Assembly (NCBI RefSeq): GCF_002284575.1
Contig: NZ_NPKJ01000077.1
Span: 1 to 64,000 of the forward strand
Source: Mesorhizobium temperatum
GTDB taxonomy: Bacteria; Pseudomonadota; Alphaproteobacteria; Rhizobiales; Rhizobiaceae
Direction: 5' to 3'
Length of the DNA stretch: 64,000 nucleotides
Positions 16,266-25,233 of the stretch are shown here, in pieces (position 1 is the stretch's first letter; every line of letters starts with the position of its first letter). The notes below the pieces were generated by a model, which made no database searches, was not told where the DNA came from, and saw nothing but the letters and a program-made list of their open reading frames with translations. Made by a program: the position numbers and the translations under genes.

Positions 16266-18968
16266 ATGCCGGACGACAGCCGCAACGAAACCAGACCCTC
16301 ACCCGACGCACTGCTTGATCATGCGGAGCGGGAGGCGCGCGGCCGTCTGCGGATATTCCTGGGCGCAGCACCCGGTGTCGGCAAGACCTATGAAATGCTG
16401 ATGTCGGGCCGTGCAAGATTGGCCGACGGGGTAGACGTGGTGATCGGCGTCGTCGAAACGCACGGCCGCAAGGAAACCCAGGTGCTGGTCGACGGCTATG
16501 AGGTGATCCCCCGTCGCCAGGTCGACTACAAGGGGCGCATCCTCGAGGAAATGGACCTCGATGCCATCCTTTCCCGGCGTCCGGCGCTGGTCCTCGTCGA
16601 CGAGCTTGCCCACACCAACGCGCCGGGCAGCCGCCATCCCAAGCGCTATCTCGACGTTCAGGAAATCCTGACGCACGGTATCGACGTCTACACGACGCTC
16701 AACATCCAGCATGTCGAAAGCCTGAACGATGTCGTGGCGCAGATCACGCGCGTCAGGGTGCGCGAGACGGTTCCAGACTCCATCATCGATCAGGCCGACG
16801 ACATCGAGATCATCGATCTCACTCCCGACGACCTGATCAAGCGGCTCGAGGAAGGCAAGGTCTACATCCCCAGTACCGCCCAGCGCGCGATCGAGAACTA
16901 TTTCTCGCCGGGCAATCTGACGGCGCTCAGGGAACTGGCGCTCCGCCGCACCGCCCAGCGCGTCGACGAGCAACTGCTGATCCACATGCAGGCCCACGCC
17001 ATACCCGGGCCCTGGGCGGCCAGCGAACGTGTCCTGGTCTGGGTCGACGAGGATCCGCGCAGCGCGTCGCTTGTGCGCTATGCCCGCCGCCAGGCCGAGC
17101 GGCTGCGTGCATCATGGCTGGCGCTCTATGTCGAGACGCCGCGCTCGACCGGCCTATCCGAGCAGGATCGCGACAGGCTCGCATCGACGCTTCGCCTTGC
17201 CGAACAATTGGGCGGCGCTGCCGTCACCATACCCGGCCAGGACGTCGCCGCTGACATCCTGCGCTACGCGGCGGCGAACAACGTCACCCACATCATCACT
17301 GGCAAGCCGCGCAAGCCGCGCTGGCGGCAATTGTTTGACGGCGCCGTCACCTATGATTTGATACGCGACGCGGGAAAGATCAGTGTCCATGTCGTCTCCG
17401 GCGACGTCCAGGCGCAAGCCCAGCCGTCGCGGGGTATCACCCCGGCCCAACCGGCGCGTTTCGACATCAAGCCCTATTTGATCGTCACAGGCTACGTCGT
17501 CGCGGGGCTACTTTTCGGGCTGCTGTTGTCGCGCGTGCTCGACGTGCGAAACATCGCCCTAGTCTTCCTAATGGCGGTGCTGGTGTCTGCGGTCACCGCG
17601 GGTCTGTGGCCTGCGATATTCGCTTCTGTTCTCAGCGCCTTGGCCTTCAATTTCTTCTTTCTCGACCCGCTCTACACCTTCAACATCAGCGACACGGAAA
17701 GTGTCGTCGCGCTCGGCTTCCTCTTCTGCGTGGCGATCATCGCCAGCAATCTGACGGCGCGGGTGCAGCGCCAGGCCGTGGCGGCACAGTCCCGCGCCCG
17801 CACAACCGAAGACCTTTATCTGTTTTCGAAGAAGCTGGCGGGAACTGGCACGCTCGACGACGTGCTTTGGGCGACTGCCTTCCAGATAGCCTCGATGCTG
17901 AAGCTGCGCGTGGTGCTGCTGCTGCCCGAAAACGGCACGATCACGGTCAAGGCCGGCTATCCTCCGGACGACACGCTGGCTGAGGCAGACATCGCTGCAG
18001 CACTCTGGGCTTGGGAGCACAACCGCGCCGCAGGGCGCGGCGCGGACACGCTGCCCGGGGCAAAACGCCTCTATGTTCCGTTGCGGACGGGGCGTACTGC
18101 TGTCGGCGTCGTCGGCCTCGACAACGACAAGCAAGGTCCGCTGCTGACGCCCGAGCAGCAGCGCCTGCTTGATGCCCTCACCGATCAGGCGGCGGTGGCC
18201 ATCGAGCGTATCCAGCTTGTCGCCGACGTCGACCGGGCCAAGCTCGAGGCTGAGGCGGACCGCCTGCGCTCGGCGCTGCTCACCTCGATTTCCCATGATC
18301 TGAAAACACCGCTTGCCGCCATCATGGGCGCCGCCGGCACTTTGCAGGAATTTGCGCCAGCGCTTCCCGAAGCAGACCGGGCGGACCTGCTGTCGACCGT
18401 GCTCGACGAATCGGAACGGCTGAACCGCTTCATCGCCAATCTGCTCGACATGACCAAGATCGAATCCGGTGCGATGGAGCCGAACTACGCATTCCACTAT
18501 GTCGGCGACATTGTCGGCACCGCGCTGCACCGGGCCAGGAAAATCATCGGCGAACACAAGACCGAAATGGACATTCCCACGGATCTGCCGATGTTGAGGA
18601 TCGACCCCGTCCTGTTCGAGCAAGCGCTGTTCAACCTCCTCGACAATGCCGCCAAATACGCGCCGCCAGGTTCGACGATCCGCCTGCAGGGCTGGGCCGA
18701 CAATGGTTCCGTCATCCTGCAGATCATGGACGAGGGGCCGGGCATTCCGCCAGCCGATCTGGAGCGCGTTTTCGACACGTTCCATCGAGTGCGCAAGGGC
18801 GACCAGGTCCGTGCCGGCACCGGGCTCGGGCTCTCGATCTGCCGCGGCTTCATCGAGGCGATGGGCGGGACGATTTCGGCGGCCAACAGGACCGACCGCT
18901 CGGGTGCGGTTTTCACCATCAGGATGCCGGTGCCGGCAGACCAACGTGCGGACACCCGACATGGATGA
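16266..18968 (+). CDS. kdpD: KdpD, potassium-limitation sensor histidine kinase
   Basis: This 900-aa protein starts with the KdpD domain (Walker A GAAPGVGKTYEML, and VLVDELAHTN) and a universal-stress-like domain (about 250-375). Four membrane helices follow at about 400-500, then a GAF-like region, HisKA with SISHDLKTPLAAI (His677) and an ATPase domain (FNLLDNAAKYAP; GTGLGLSIC). It autophosphorylates under K+ limitation and passes phosphate to KdpE, encoded 6 bp downstream. Confidence 0.97.
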   Translation: MPDDSRNETRPSPDALLDHAEREARGRLRIFLGAAPGVGKTYEMLMSGRARLADGVDVVIGVVETHGRKETQVLVDGYEVIPRRQVDYKGRILEEMDLDAILSRRPALVLVDELAHTNAPGSRHPKRYLDVQEILTHGIDVYTTLNIQHVESLNDVVAQITRVRVRETVPDSIIDQADDIEIIDLTPDDLIKRLEEGKVYIPSTAQRAIENYFSPGNLTALRELALRRTAQRVDEQLLIHMQAHAIPGPWAASERVLVWVDEDPRSASLVRYARRQAERLRASWLALYVETPRSTGLSEQDRDRLASTLRLAEQLGGAAVTIPGQDVAADILRYAAANNVTHIITGKPRKPRWRQLFDGAVTYDLIRDAGKISVHVVSGDVQAQAQPSRGITPAQPARFDIKPYLIVTGYVVAGLLFGLLLSRVLDVRNIALVFLMAVLVSAVTAGLWPAIFASVLSALAFNFFFLDPLYTFNISDTESVVALGFLFCVAIIASNLTARVQRQAVAAQSRARTTEDLYLFSKKLAGTGTLDDVLWATAFQIASMLKLRVVLLLPENGTITVKAGYPPDDTLAEADIAAALWAWEHNRAAGRGADTLPGAKRLYVPLRTGRTAVGVVGLDNDKQGPLLTPEQQRLLDALTDQAAVAIERIQLVADVDRAKLEAEADRLRSALLTSISHDLKTPLAAIMGAAGTLQEFAPALPEADRADLLSTVLDESERLNRFIANLLDMTKIESGAMEPNYAFHYVGDIVGTALHRARKIIGEHKTEMDIPTDLPMLRIDPVLFEQALFNLLDNAAKYAPPGSTIRLQGWADNGSVILQIMDEGPGIPPADLERVFDTFHRVRKGDQVRAGTGLGLSICRGFIEAMGGTISAANRTDRSGAVFTIRMPVPADQRADTRHG

Positions 18969-18974
18969 CTTGCC

Positions 18975-19667
18975 ATGACGAACCTGGACGTCAGGATATT
19001 GGTCGTCGATGACGAACCGCCGATCCGCAAGCTGCTCCGCGTCGGCCTTGGCAGCCAGGGCTATGCGATCAGCGAGGCGCCCAACGCCAAGATGGCGATC
19101 GAATTGATGGAGACGGAAAAGCCGGACCTGATCCTGCTCGATCTCGGCCTGCCCGGCATGGGCGGCCACGAATTGCTGCGTAAATGGCGGGACGACGGCC
19201 TGGATGTTCCCGTGGTCATCCTTTCCAGCCGCACCGACGAGGCCGGCATCGTCTCGGCGCTTGAGCTCGGCGCCGACGACTATGTCACCAAGCCGTTCGG
19301 CATGAACGAGCTTGTCGCGCGCATCCGCGTGGCGCTCCGCCACAAGTTCCAGCAGCAAGGCGAGAAGCCGGTCTTCCACACCGGCGATCTCACGGTCGAT
19401 TTGGTAAAGCGCATCGTCACGATCGAGGGCAGGGAGATTAAGCTCTCGCCGAAGGAGTACGACATCCTGCGCATCCTCGTGCAGCACGCGGGCAAGGTTC
19501 TCACCCACCAGTTTCTTTTGAAGCAGGTCTGGGGCGATTCGACCGACGTGCAGTATCTCAGGGTCTATGTGCGGCAGCTCAGGCAAAAGATCGAGAAAAC
19601 GCCCGACCAGCCGCGTTACATCACCACCGAAACCGGCGTCGGATATCGTCTGCGCGAAGTGGATTGA
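18975..19667 (+). CDS. kdpE: KdpE, OmpR-type response regulator
   Basis: This 230-aa protein has a receiver domain (ILVVDDEPPIRK; phospho-acceptor Asp56 in LILLDLGLPG; conserved Lys in VTKPFG) and a C-terminal winged helix (about 130-228, with SPKEYDILRILVQHAGKVLT and YLRVYVRQLRQKIE). It activates kdp transcription when phosphorylated by KdpD. Here the regulators lie downstream of the structural genes in the same direction, so they may be co-transcribed with them. Confidence 0.97.
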   Translation: MTNLDVRILVVDDEPPIRKLLRVGLGSQGYAISEAPNAKMAIELMETEKPDLILLDLGLPGMGGHELLRKWRDDGLDVPVVILSSRTDEAGIVSALELGADDYVTKPFGMNELVARIRVALRHKFQQQGEKPVFHTGDLTVDLVKRIVTIEGREIKLSPKEYDILRILVQHAGKVLTHQFLLKQVWGDSTDVQYLRVYVRQLRQKIEKTPDQPRYITTETGVGYRLREVD

Positions 19668-19687
19668 AGCGAGGGGCGGGGCGACGC

Positions 19688-20010
19688 TCAATCGGCCGAG
19701 AGCTCCGCGGCGCGCCGCTGAACCCGGTCAATGAGATGGGAAAGCTGATCGGCTGGCCTGTGTCGACCGCAACCGCATTGATTTTCAAAATGGTGGCGGC
19801 CTTGAGCAGCGGCGTGATTTTCGCGTTGAATGCCACAGGCACCAGGCAACCGACGATCTACCAAATGCTGAACTGCAGGATTCCCTCCAATTTCCTGTCG
19901 TCGATCTCGAGATTTATCCCCTTGCCCGGCGCGCATGGGGTCGATCGGCATCGAGTCCGGCAGCTCAACCCGCCAATTCCGCTTCGGCGAGGCTTTAACC
20001 ATGGCATCAC
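19688..20010 (-). pseudogene. Remnant of an invasion-associated locus B (IalB) family gene
   Basis: The complementary strand encodes a decayed C-terminal half of an IalB protein. One frame gives KRNWRVELPDSMPIDPM. After a frameshift near 19930, another gives INLEIDDRKLEGILQFSIW, a TAG at 19858-19860 and, in the same frame, IVGCLVPVAFNAKITPLLKA, ILKINAVAVDTGQPISFPIS and LTGFSG. IalB proteins are periplasmic, about 170-200 aa, and carry the GCLVP-type cysteine motif and the F.(L/I)SL.GF ending seen here. The N-terminal half and signal peptide are missing. Confidence 0.7.
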
Positions 20011-20062
20011 CAGACAAACGCCCTATATGATTGGAGGCTCAGTTTCGCGTGGGAATGGATAG

Positions 20063-20359
20063 ATGTCGCCGCTTCGCCTATCGACGATCTTTATGTCGGC
20101 AACCCTGGCAACAGCGATGCTGTCGGGCGCTGCTGTCTCCGCGCAGAACGTCACTCCCGCCAACCGCAACGCGCTGGTCCTGCAGGGCGAATTGCAGATG
20201 CTGGAGAACAGGCTGCGGCGGCAGCAATATCAGCAGCAGCAACAGCAGTTCCGTGCCCAGGATCGCGAGGTCGCGCCGCAACGGCCAGATGTGCCGCAGA
20301 TGAAGCCTACTTGCCAGTTGCGGCGGTCGGGCAGCCGCTTCATCAGCATCTGCCGCTGA
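20063..20359 (+). CDS. Small secreted Gln-rich protein
   Basis: This 98-aa product has a signal peptide (about residues 1-27, cleavage likely after AVSA), then a predicted coiled segment rich in Gln and Arg (LQMLENRLRRQQYQQQQQQF), and a Cys pair near the C-terminus (TCQLRRSGSRFISIC) that could form a disulfide in the periplasm. The family is not recognised, but similar short Gln-rich exported proteins occur in Mesorhizobium. Located between the IalB remnant and a NUDIX gene. Confidence 0.65.
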   Translation: MSPLRLSTIFMSATLATAMLSGAAVSAQNVTPANRNALVLQGELQMLENRLRRQQYQQQQQQFRAQDREVAPQRPDVPQMKPTCQLRRSGSRFISICR

Positions 20360-20488
20360 TGAGCCGGCGTTTTCATTTATTTAGCCGATATGCTTGAACG
20401 CCGCTCTACTTAAAGTAGCATCAAAGGCGGTTTTGATTTTCGCAACGTGCCTTTGCGCTTGGGCACTGCCCTGATTGGATCGTCGGGA

Positions 20489-20998
20489 ATGGCAGCCACC
20501 AAGAAGAAGGTCGTACGCAAGGCGAGGAAGGGCGAGCGGATCCGTCAGGTCGCGGCGATTCCCTTTCGGCTGGGCGAGCGTGGTGACGTCGAGGTGATGC
20601 TGGTCACCTCGATATCGACAAGGCGCTTTATCGTGCCCAAGGGCTGGCCGATGAAGGGCAAGAGTGGGCGCAAGGCAGCCACCATCGAAGCGCAGGAGGA
20701 AGCCGGCGCCCTCGGCAAGACGCTGAAGCAGCCGGCAGGCACCTATTCCTACTGGAAGCGGCTGACGAACCGCTTCGTCCGCGTCGACGTCACCGTCTAC
20801 CTGCTGGCGGTGACGGAGGAACTGGCCAACTGGCAGGAGGCCAAAAGGCGGCAGCGGGCATGGCTGGCGCCGGAAGACGCAGCCGTGCTTATCGACGAGC
20901 CCGATCTTTCAACGCTTCTGAAGAACCTAAAAATTCCCCAACCGGCGCCCGCTGGCGAACTTGAACCAAGGCCTCATTTGGAGTCACCATCTCCCTGA
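20489..20998 (+). CDS. NUDIX hydrolase with a degenerate NUDIX box
   Basis: This protein of about 169 aa has the NUDIX fold: VAAIPFRLGE..VEVMLVTS, then IVPKGWPMKGKSGRKAATIE, AQEEAGALG. The metal-binding EAQEE is present, but the first box Glu is Lys and the Arg before the helix is Ile, unlike the canonical GX5EX7REUXEEXGU. PKGWPMKG relatives resemble diphosphoinositol polyphosphate hydrolases. The start at ATG 20489 is preferred; GTG 20447 is also in frame. Its 3' end overlaps the converging citryl-CoA-lyase-like gene by 25 bp. Substrate unknown. Confidence 0.85.
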   Translation: MAATKKKVVRKARKGERIRQVAAIPFRLGERGDVEVMLVTSISTRRFIVPKGWPMKGKSGRKAATIEAQEEAGALGKTLKQPAGTYSYWKRLTNRFVRVDVTVYLLAVTEELANWQEAKRRQRAWLAPEDAAVLIDEPDLSTLLKNLKIPQPAPAGELEPRPHLESPSP

Positions 20999-21825
20999 GG
21001 GAACGGCCGCACCGGCGTGCCGGTATAGGCCCACAACCATTCGCGCGGCAGTGGTCCCTTGTTGCGGTCGCTCTGTTGCGACTGTTCCCACGCATGCGCC
21101 AATATGCCGACCGAGCGCGAGAGCACGAAAAGGCCGCGTGTCAGCGGCGGCGGAAACCCGAGCTCGCCATAGATGACGGCGGTGGCGCCGTCGATGTTGA
21201 GCGAGATCTTCTTGCCCTTGCGCCGCGCGACCTCGGCCTCAACAGCCTCGGCGATGTCGGCGAAACGTCCGCTGACGACGCCGCGCGCGGCAAAATCGCG
21301 GGTCAGCTCGATGAGGCGCGGCGCCCGCGGATCGACCGGGTGGAAGCGATGGCCGAGCCCCGGCACATAGGATTTCTCCTCGGCGAAGAAGCGATCGAGG
21401 CGCGACGCGACAGCATCGGCAAGCGTCACGCCTCCATCCAGTGCCGCGGCGATGTCGCCGTAGAAGGCAAGCGCCTGTTCACCGGCGCCGCCATGCACGT
21501 CGCCAAGCACATTGATGGCTGAGGCCATGGCACTGTTGATGCCGACGCCGCAGGTGGCCGCCATGCGGGCAATGGCGATCGACGGCGCCTGCGGCCCGTG
21601 GTCGACGGCGGCCCCCAGCGCGATGCCGAGCAGCGCCGCCTGCTCCTCACCAGGCAGTTCGCCGCGCAGCATCAGCCAGATCATCGCCGGAAAGCTGACG
21701 CGGCCGATCAGGTCCTGGATCTCATAGCCGCGCAGCCGGATCACGCCAGGGCGCATTTCGATGATATCGGTCTGCCACCATTCCTCGCCGCGTTCACGGC
21801 CGGTTTTTTTCCCAACGTTGCTCAT
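20974..21825 (-). CDS. Citryl-CoA lyase-like protein (short citrate synthase family)
   Basis: This 283-aa protein belongs to the citrate synthase fold but lacks about 150 residues of the full enzyme. Recognisable parts are RLRGYEIQDLIGRVSFPAMI, a His-containing GDVHGGAGEQALAFY, and PGLGHRFHPVDPRAPRLIE, the last equivalent to the catalytic GHxxY/F-P-DPRA region. Short members act as citryl-CoA lyases, cleaving citryl-CoA to acetyl-CoA and oxaloacetate, or on related acyl-CoAs. It follows the class III CoA-transferase gene by 13 bp, which fits transferase-then-lyase chemistry. ATG 21825 is used; the open frame extends further upstream. Confidence 0.8.
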   Translation of the reverse strand: MSNVGKKTGRERGEEWWQTDIIEMRPGVIRLRGYEIQDLIGRVSFPAMIWLMLRGELPGEEQAALLGIALGAAVDHGPQAPSIAIARMAATCGVGINSAMASAINVLGDVHGGAGEQALAFYGDIAAALDGGVTLADAVASRLDRFFAEEKSYVPGLGHRFHPVDPRAPRLIELTRDFAARGVVSGRFADIAEAVEAEVARRKGKKISLNIDGATAVIYGELGFPPPLTRGLFVLSRSVGILAHAWEQSQQSDRNKGPLPREWLWAYTGTPVRPFPQGDGDSK

Positions 21826-21838
21826 GTTCTCGCGTCGC

Positions 21839-23023
21839 TCATGCCTGCGCCCTTTTCTTGACGCGCGGCGGCAGACTGGCAAACACCTCGTCCATATGCT
21901 CGCCCAGTGCCGGCGGCGGCTTGGTCGGCAACGGTGCTGCACCATCGACCATGAACCCGCCGCGCACGACGGTCAGCGGTCGGTCGATGTTCGGCATGCT
22001 ATCGAAACGGGTGGTCATGTCGCGCTCGATCACTTGCTGCTCGGCCAGCACCTGCGGGATCGTCAGCACCCTGCCCGCCGGCACGCCTGCGCGATTGAGC
22101 GTCTCCTCCCAGGCCGCGGCCGAGCTGTTCGCCAGGGCATCCTCGATCAGTGCCTTCAAGGCGATGCGATTGCGCTTGCGCGTCTCGCGCTCGGCAAAGC
22201 GCGGGTCCGAGGCCAGCTCCGGCAGCCCGACCAGCCGGCAGAGCGTGACGAACTGCTCCTGCTTGTTGGCGGCGATGTTGAGCAAGCCGTCGCCGGTGCG
22301 AAACGTTCCGGAAGGTGCCGCCGTCATGTTCTCGTTGCCCATCGGCTGCGGCTCGACGTCAGCCGTCAGATAGTTGGAGACCGGCCAGCCCAGCGCGGAG
22401 AGCGTGCATTCGAGCATCGACACGTCGAGGAAGGCGCCCTCGCCTGTCGTCTTCTGCTTCACAAGTGCCGCGGCGATCGCGAACGCTCCGACCAGTCCGC
22501 CCAGCGTGTCGGCGACCGGATAACCGACCCGCAGCGGCGCGGTCTCCGGCGTGCCGGTGATGCTCATGATGCCTGAAAGGCCCTGGATGATCTGGTCGTA
22601 GGCGGGATTGTCGCGCATCGGCCCGGTCTGGCCGAAGCCCGAAATCGCGCAATAGACAAGGCTGGGGCGGACCTCTTTCAGCCTGGCATAGCCGAGTCCC
22701 AGCCGGTCCATCACGCCGGGGCGGAAATTCTCGACCAGCGCGTCGGCGGAGGCGACCAGATCGAGAAAGCGTTCGCGATCGGCCTCTTTCTTGAGATCGA
22801 GCACCACCGATCGTTTGCCGGCGTTCTGCGCCAGGAACGAAGCGCCCATGCCAGCGCTGTTGAGTTCCGGCGAGCCGCCGAGCTGGCGCGCCAGGTCGCC
22901 GCCTTGCGGCGCCTCGACTTTGATCACATCGGCCCCGAGCAGCGCCAGCTGATAAGCACAGTAAGGGCCAGCCAGAACATTGGTCAGGTCGAGGACTCGG
23001 ATACCGGTCAGCAGATCGGTCAT
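21839..23023 (-). CDS. CaiB/BaiF family (class III) CoA-transferase
   Basis: This 394-aa protein opens with GIRVLDLTNVLAGPYCAYQL, the family N-terminus. It contains LVENFRPGVMDRLGLGY, DNPAYDQIIQGLSG and the region around GAFLDVSMLE where the catalytic Asp of this family lies. Class III enzymes move CoA between carboxylic acids. Lying between a tricarboxylate transporter and a citryl-CoA-lyase-like gene, it probably activates the imported acid to its CoA thioester; substrate identity is inferred. Confidence 0.93.
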   Translation of the reverse strand: MTDLLTGIRVLDLTNVLAGPYCAYQLALLGADVIKVEAPQGGDLARQLGGSPELNSAGMGASFLAQNAGKRSVVLDLKKEADRERFLDLVASADALVENFRPGVMDRLGLGYARLKEVRPSLVYCAISGFGQTGPMRDNPAYDQIIQGLSGIMSITGTPETAPLRVGYPVADTLGGLVGAFAIAAALVKQKTTGEGAFLDVSMLECTLSALGWPVSNYLTADVEPQPMGNENMTAAPSGTFRTGDGLLNIAANKQEQFVTLCRLVGLPELASDPRFAERETRKRNRIALKALIEDALANSSAAAWEETLNRAGVPAGRVLTIPQVLAEQQVIERDMTTRFDSMPNIDRPLTVVRGGFMVDGAAPLPTKPPPALGEHMDEVFASLPPRVKKRAQA

Positions 23024-23038
23024 GATGTTACAGACAGG

Positions 23039-24562
23039 TCAGGCATCGCCCGGCACATGCTCCGGTCCGCGCAGGCGCCTGCGTTCGACGTAAGCGTAGA
23101 TATGCGGCCCAATCAGCCCGATGAACGCCAGCGTCAGCAGCGTCAGCGACAGCGGGTGCTTGTAGAACACCGACCAGTCGCCGTTCGAGATGGTCATCGC
23201 GCGGCGGAACTGCGTTTCGGCGAGCGGCCAGAGGATCATGCCGATGATGACCGGCGCCGTCGGGAAATCGAAGCGCCGCATCAGGAATCCGGCCCCGCCG
23301 AGCAGATAGAGGATGACGAGGTCGGTCGGCGACTGCGAAATACCGTAGGTGCCGACCGTGGCGAACACCAGGATACCGGCATAGAGCTGCGGCGCCGGGA
23401 TTTTCAGCAGCCGCACCCACAACCCGATCAGCGGCAGGTTGAGGATGACGAGGATGATGTTGGCGATGAACAGGCTGGCGATCAGCCCCCAGACCAGATT
23501 GGCCTGCGTCATGAACAGCATCGGCCCGGGATTGATGCCATAGCTCTGGAAGGCCGACAGCATGATCGCGGCCGTCGCCGAGGTCGGCAGGCCGAGCGTC
23601 AGCATCGGCACCAGCACGCCGGCAGCCGATGCGTTGTTGGCGGCTTCCGGTCCGGCAACGCCTTCAATGGCGCCGACCGTCCCGAACTCCTCCTTGTGTT
23701 TGGATAGCTTCTTCTCGATCGCATAGGACAGGAAGGTCGGGATTTCGGCGCCGCCGGCCGGCAGGGCGCCGATCGGGAAGCCGAGCAGGGCGCCGCGCAG
23801 CCAAGCCTTCCACGAGCGTGCCCATTCGTTCGCCGTCATGTAGAGCGAGCCCTTCAGCGGCACGATCTCGTCCTTGCCGGCATAGCGGCGCGAGGCCATG
23901 TAAAACGTCTCGCCGACTGCAAAGAGGCCGACGGCGACGACGATCACGTCGACGCCGTCGAGCAATTGGCTCATGCCGAAGGTGAAGCGCGGCTGCCCGG
24001 TCTGCAGGTCGACGCCGATCATGCCGATGACGAAGCCGACGAACAGGCTGGTCAGGCCGCGCACCGACGACGAGCCGAGCACCGCTGAAACCGTGATGAA
24101 GGCCAGCACCATCAGCGAAAAATATTCGGCCGGGCCGAAAGACAGAGCGAATTTGACCACGACCGGGGCCAGGAAAGCGACGCCCAGCGTGCCAAGTGTG
24201 CCGGCGACGAAGGAGCCGATCGCCGAAGTGGCAAGTGCCGCGCCGCCGCGGCCGGAACGGGCCATCCTGTTGCCTTCCAGCGCAGTGACGATGGTAGCAC
24301 TTTCGCCCGGCGTGTTGAGCAGGATCGATGTCGTCGAACCGCCATACATGGCGCCGTAATAGATACCGGCAAACAGGATGAAGGATGCTTCCGGCGCCAC
24401 CTGATAGGTGATCGGCAAAAGCAGCGCGATGGTCAGCGCCGGTCCGAGGCCGGGCAGCACGCCGATCGCTGTCCCCAGCGTCGTGCCGAGCAGGCACCAC
24501 ATGAGGTTGACCGGCGTAAAAGCGACTGAAAATCCGTGCGCGAGATGGCTGAGCGTTTCCAT
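23039..24562 (-). CDS. Tripartite tricarboxylate transporter, large permease TctA
   Basis: This 507-aa protein has about ten to twelve membrane helices and the TctA signature regions: GTTLGTAIGVLPGLGPALTI, YYGAMYGGSTTSILLNTPGE and PEAANNASAAGVLVPMLTLG. It is the large membrane subunit of a TTT-type secondary uptake system for carboxylates. It follows tctB with a 4-bp gap. Confidence 0.95.
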   Translation of the reverse strand: METLSHLAHGFSVAFTPVNLMWCLLGTTLGTAIGVLPGLGPALTIALLLPITYQVAPEASFILFAGIYYGAMYGGSTTSILLNTPGESATIVTALEGNRMARSGRGGAALATSAIGSFVAGTLGTLGVAFLAPVVVKFALSFGPAEYFSLMVLAFITVSAVLGSSSVRGLTSLFVGFVIGMIGVDLQTGQPRFTFGMSQLLDGVDVIVVAVGLFAVGETFYMASRRYAGKDEIVPLKGSLYMTANEWARSWKAWLRGALLGFPIGALPAGGAEIPTFLSYAIEKKLSKHKEEFGTVGAIEGVAGPEAANNASAAGVLVPMLTLGLPTSATAAIMLSAFQSYGINPGPMLFMTQANLVWGLIASLFIANIILVILNLPLIGLWVRLLKIPAPQLYAGILVFATVGTYGISQSPTDLVILYLLGGAGFLMRRFDFPTAPVIIGMILWPLAETQFRRAMTISNGDWSVFYKHPLSLTLLTLAFIGLIGPHIYAYVERRRLRGPEHVPGDA

Positions 24563-24566
24563 GGCT

Positions 24567-25103
24567 TCAGCCTCTCAACATACGGATAATCGAATCGAGA
24601 CCCGTGTTCAGCTGGTTCTCAATGAAGCCGGCGCCGATATTGACGCCGAGCGCCCTGGCGAAGCCGAAATAGGCGGCAAGCGCCAGGATCAGGCCGAGCA
24701 GCACGTCACGCAACGGATGTCTGCTGCCAAACCCGTGGCAGATGAGAACGAACATGATCACCGAGGCTGCGGTGAAGCCAAGCGGCTGGATCAGAACAAG
24801 GTTCGCGACCAGTCCGACGGCGACGATGCCCATCGCCTTCCAGTCGGTCGGCGTTTCCTTTTCCTCTTCCGGTTGCCAGCCGCCCCGCAGGGCGGCGACG
24901 ATCAACAGGAGGGATAGGATCGTCATGCCGAACATGGTGATGTAGGGGAAGACGGTCGGGCCGACCTTGGAGTAGAGCGGCGACACCGGAATCGACAGCG
25001 TCTGCCAGGCTACTGCGCCGGCGCAGGCGAGAAGCCCGATGCCGATCAGCAATTCGGGCACGGCAAGGCGCGGCCGCGCCGCCTGCTGGTCGCTGGTGCT
25101 CAT
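24567..25103 (-). CDS. Tripartite tricarboxylate transporter, small permease TctB
   Basis: This 178-aa protein has four predicted membrane helices (about 16-36, 50-70, 90-125 in two segments, 130-150), with the central polar linker EEEKETPTDWKAMGI typical of TctB. It pairs with TctA to form the membrane complex. Its start is separated from tctC by 130 bp that contains a hairpin. Confidence 0.9.
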   Translation of the reverse strand: MSTSDQQAARPRLAVPELLIGIGLLACAGAVAWQTLSIPVSPLYSKVGPTVFPYITMFGMTILSLLLIVAALRGGWQPEEEKETPTDWKAMGIVAVGLVANLVLIQPLGFTAASVIMFVLICHGFGSRHPLRDVLLGLILALAAYFGFARALGVNIGAGFIENQLNTGLDSIIRMLRG

Positions 25104-25196
25104 GATCGTCCTCCCTGGATAGGCCGGTCTCCCACAGCCGACCCCACCGCAGTTTCACTCGCGCTGGATCGTATGTCCATGCGGCTGGCGAACATC

Positions 25197-25226
25197 GGAA
25201 AGGGGCAGTGCAGACCGCCCCTCTCC
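25197..25226 (-). terminator. Hairpin between tctC and tctB, likely attenuator
   Basis: GGAAAGGGGC (25197-25206) pairs with GCCCCTCTCC (25217-25226) over ten positions with one G-T-type mismatch. It lies just after the tctC stop in the direction of transcription. Hairpins here are common after solute-binding-protein genes and raise its transcript level relative to the permeases. No U tract follows. Confidence 0.5.
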
Positions 25227-25233
25227 GAGGACA

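Noticed and set aside
17568..19691. A 707-codon minus-strand frame across kdpD and kdpE
   Set aside because: It is antisense to two well-identified genes, and high GC produces long antisense frames; no motifs seen.
22904..23707. A plus-strand frame opposite the CoA-transferase and tctA
   Set aside because: Arg/Gln/Asp-rich antisense translation of identified genes.
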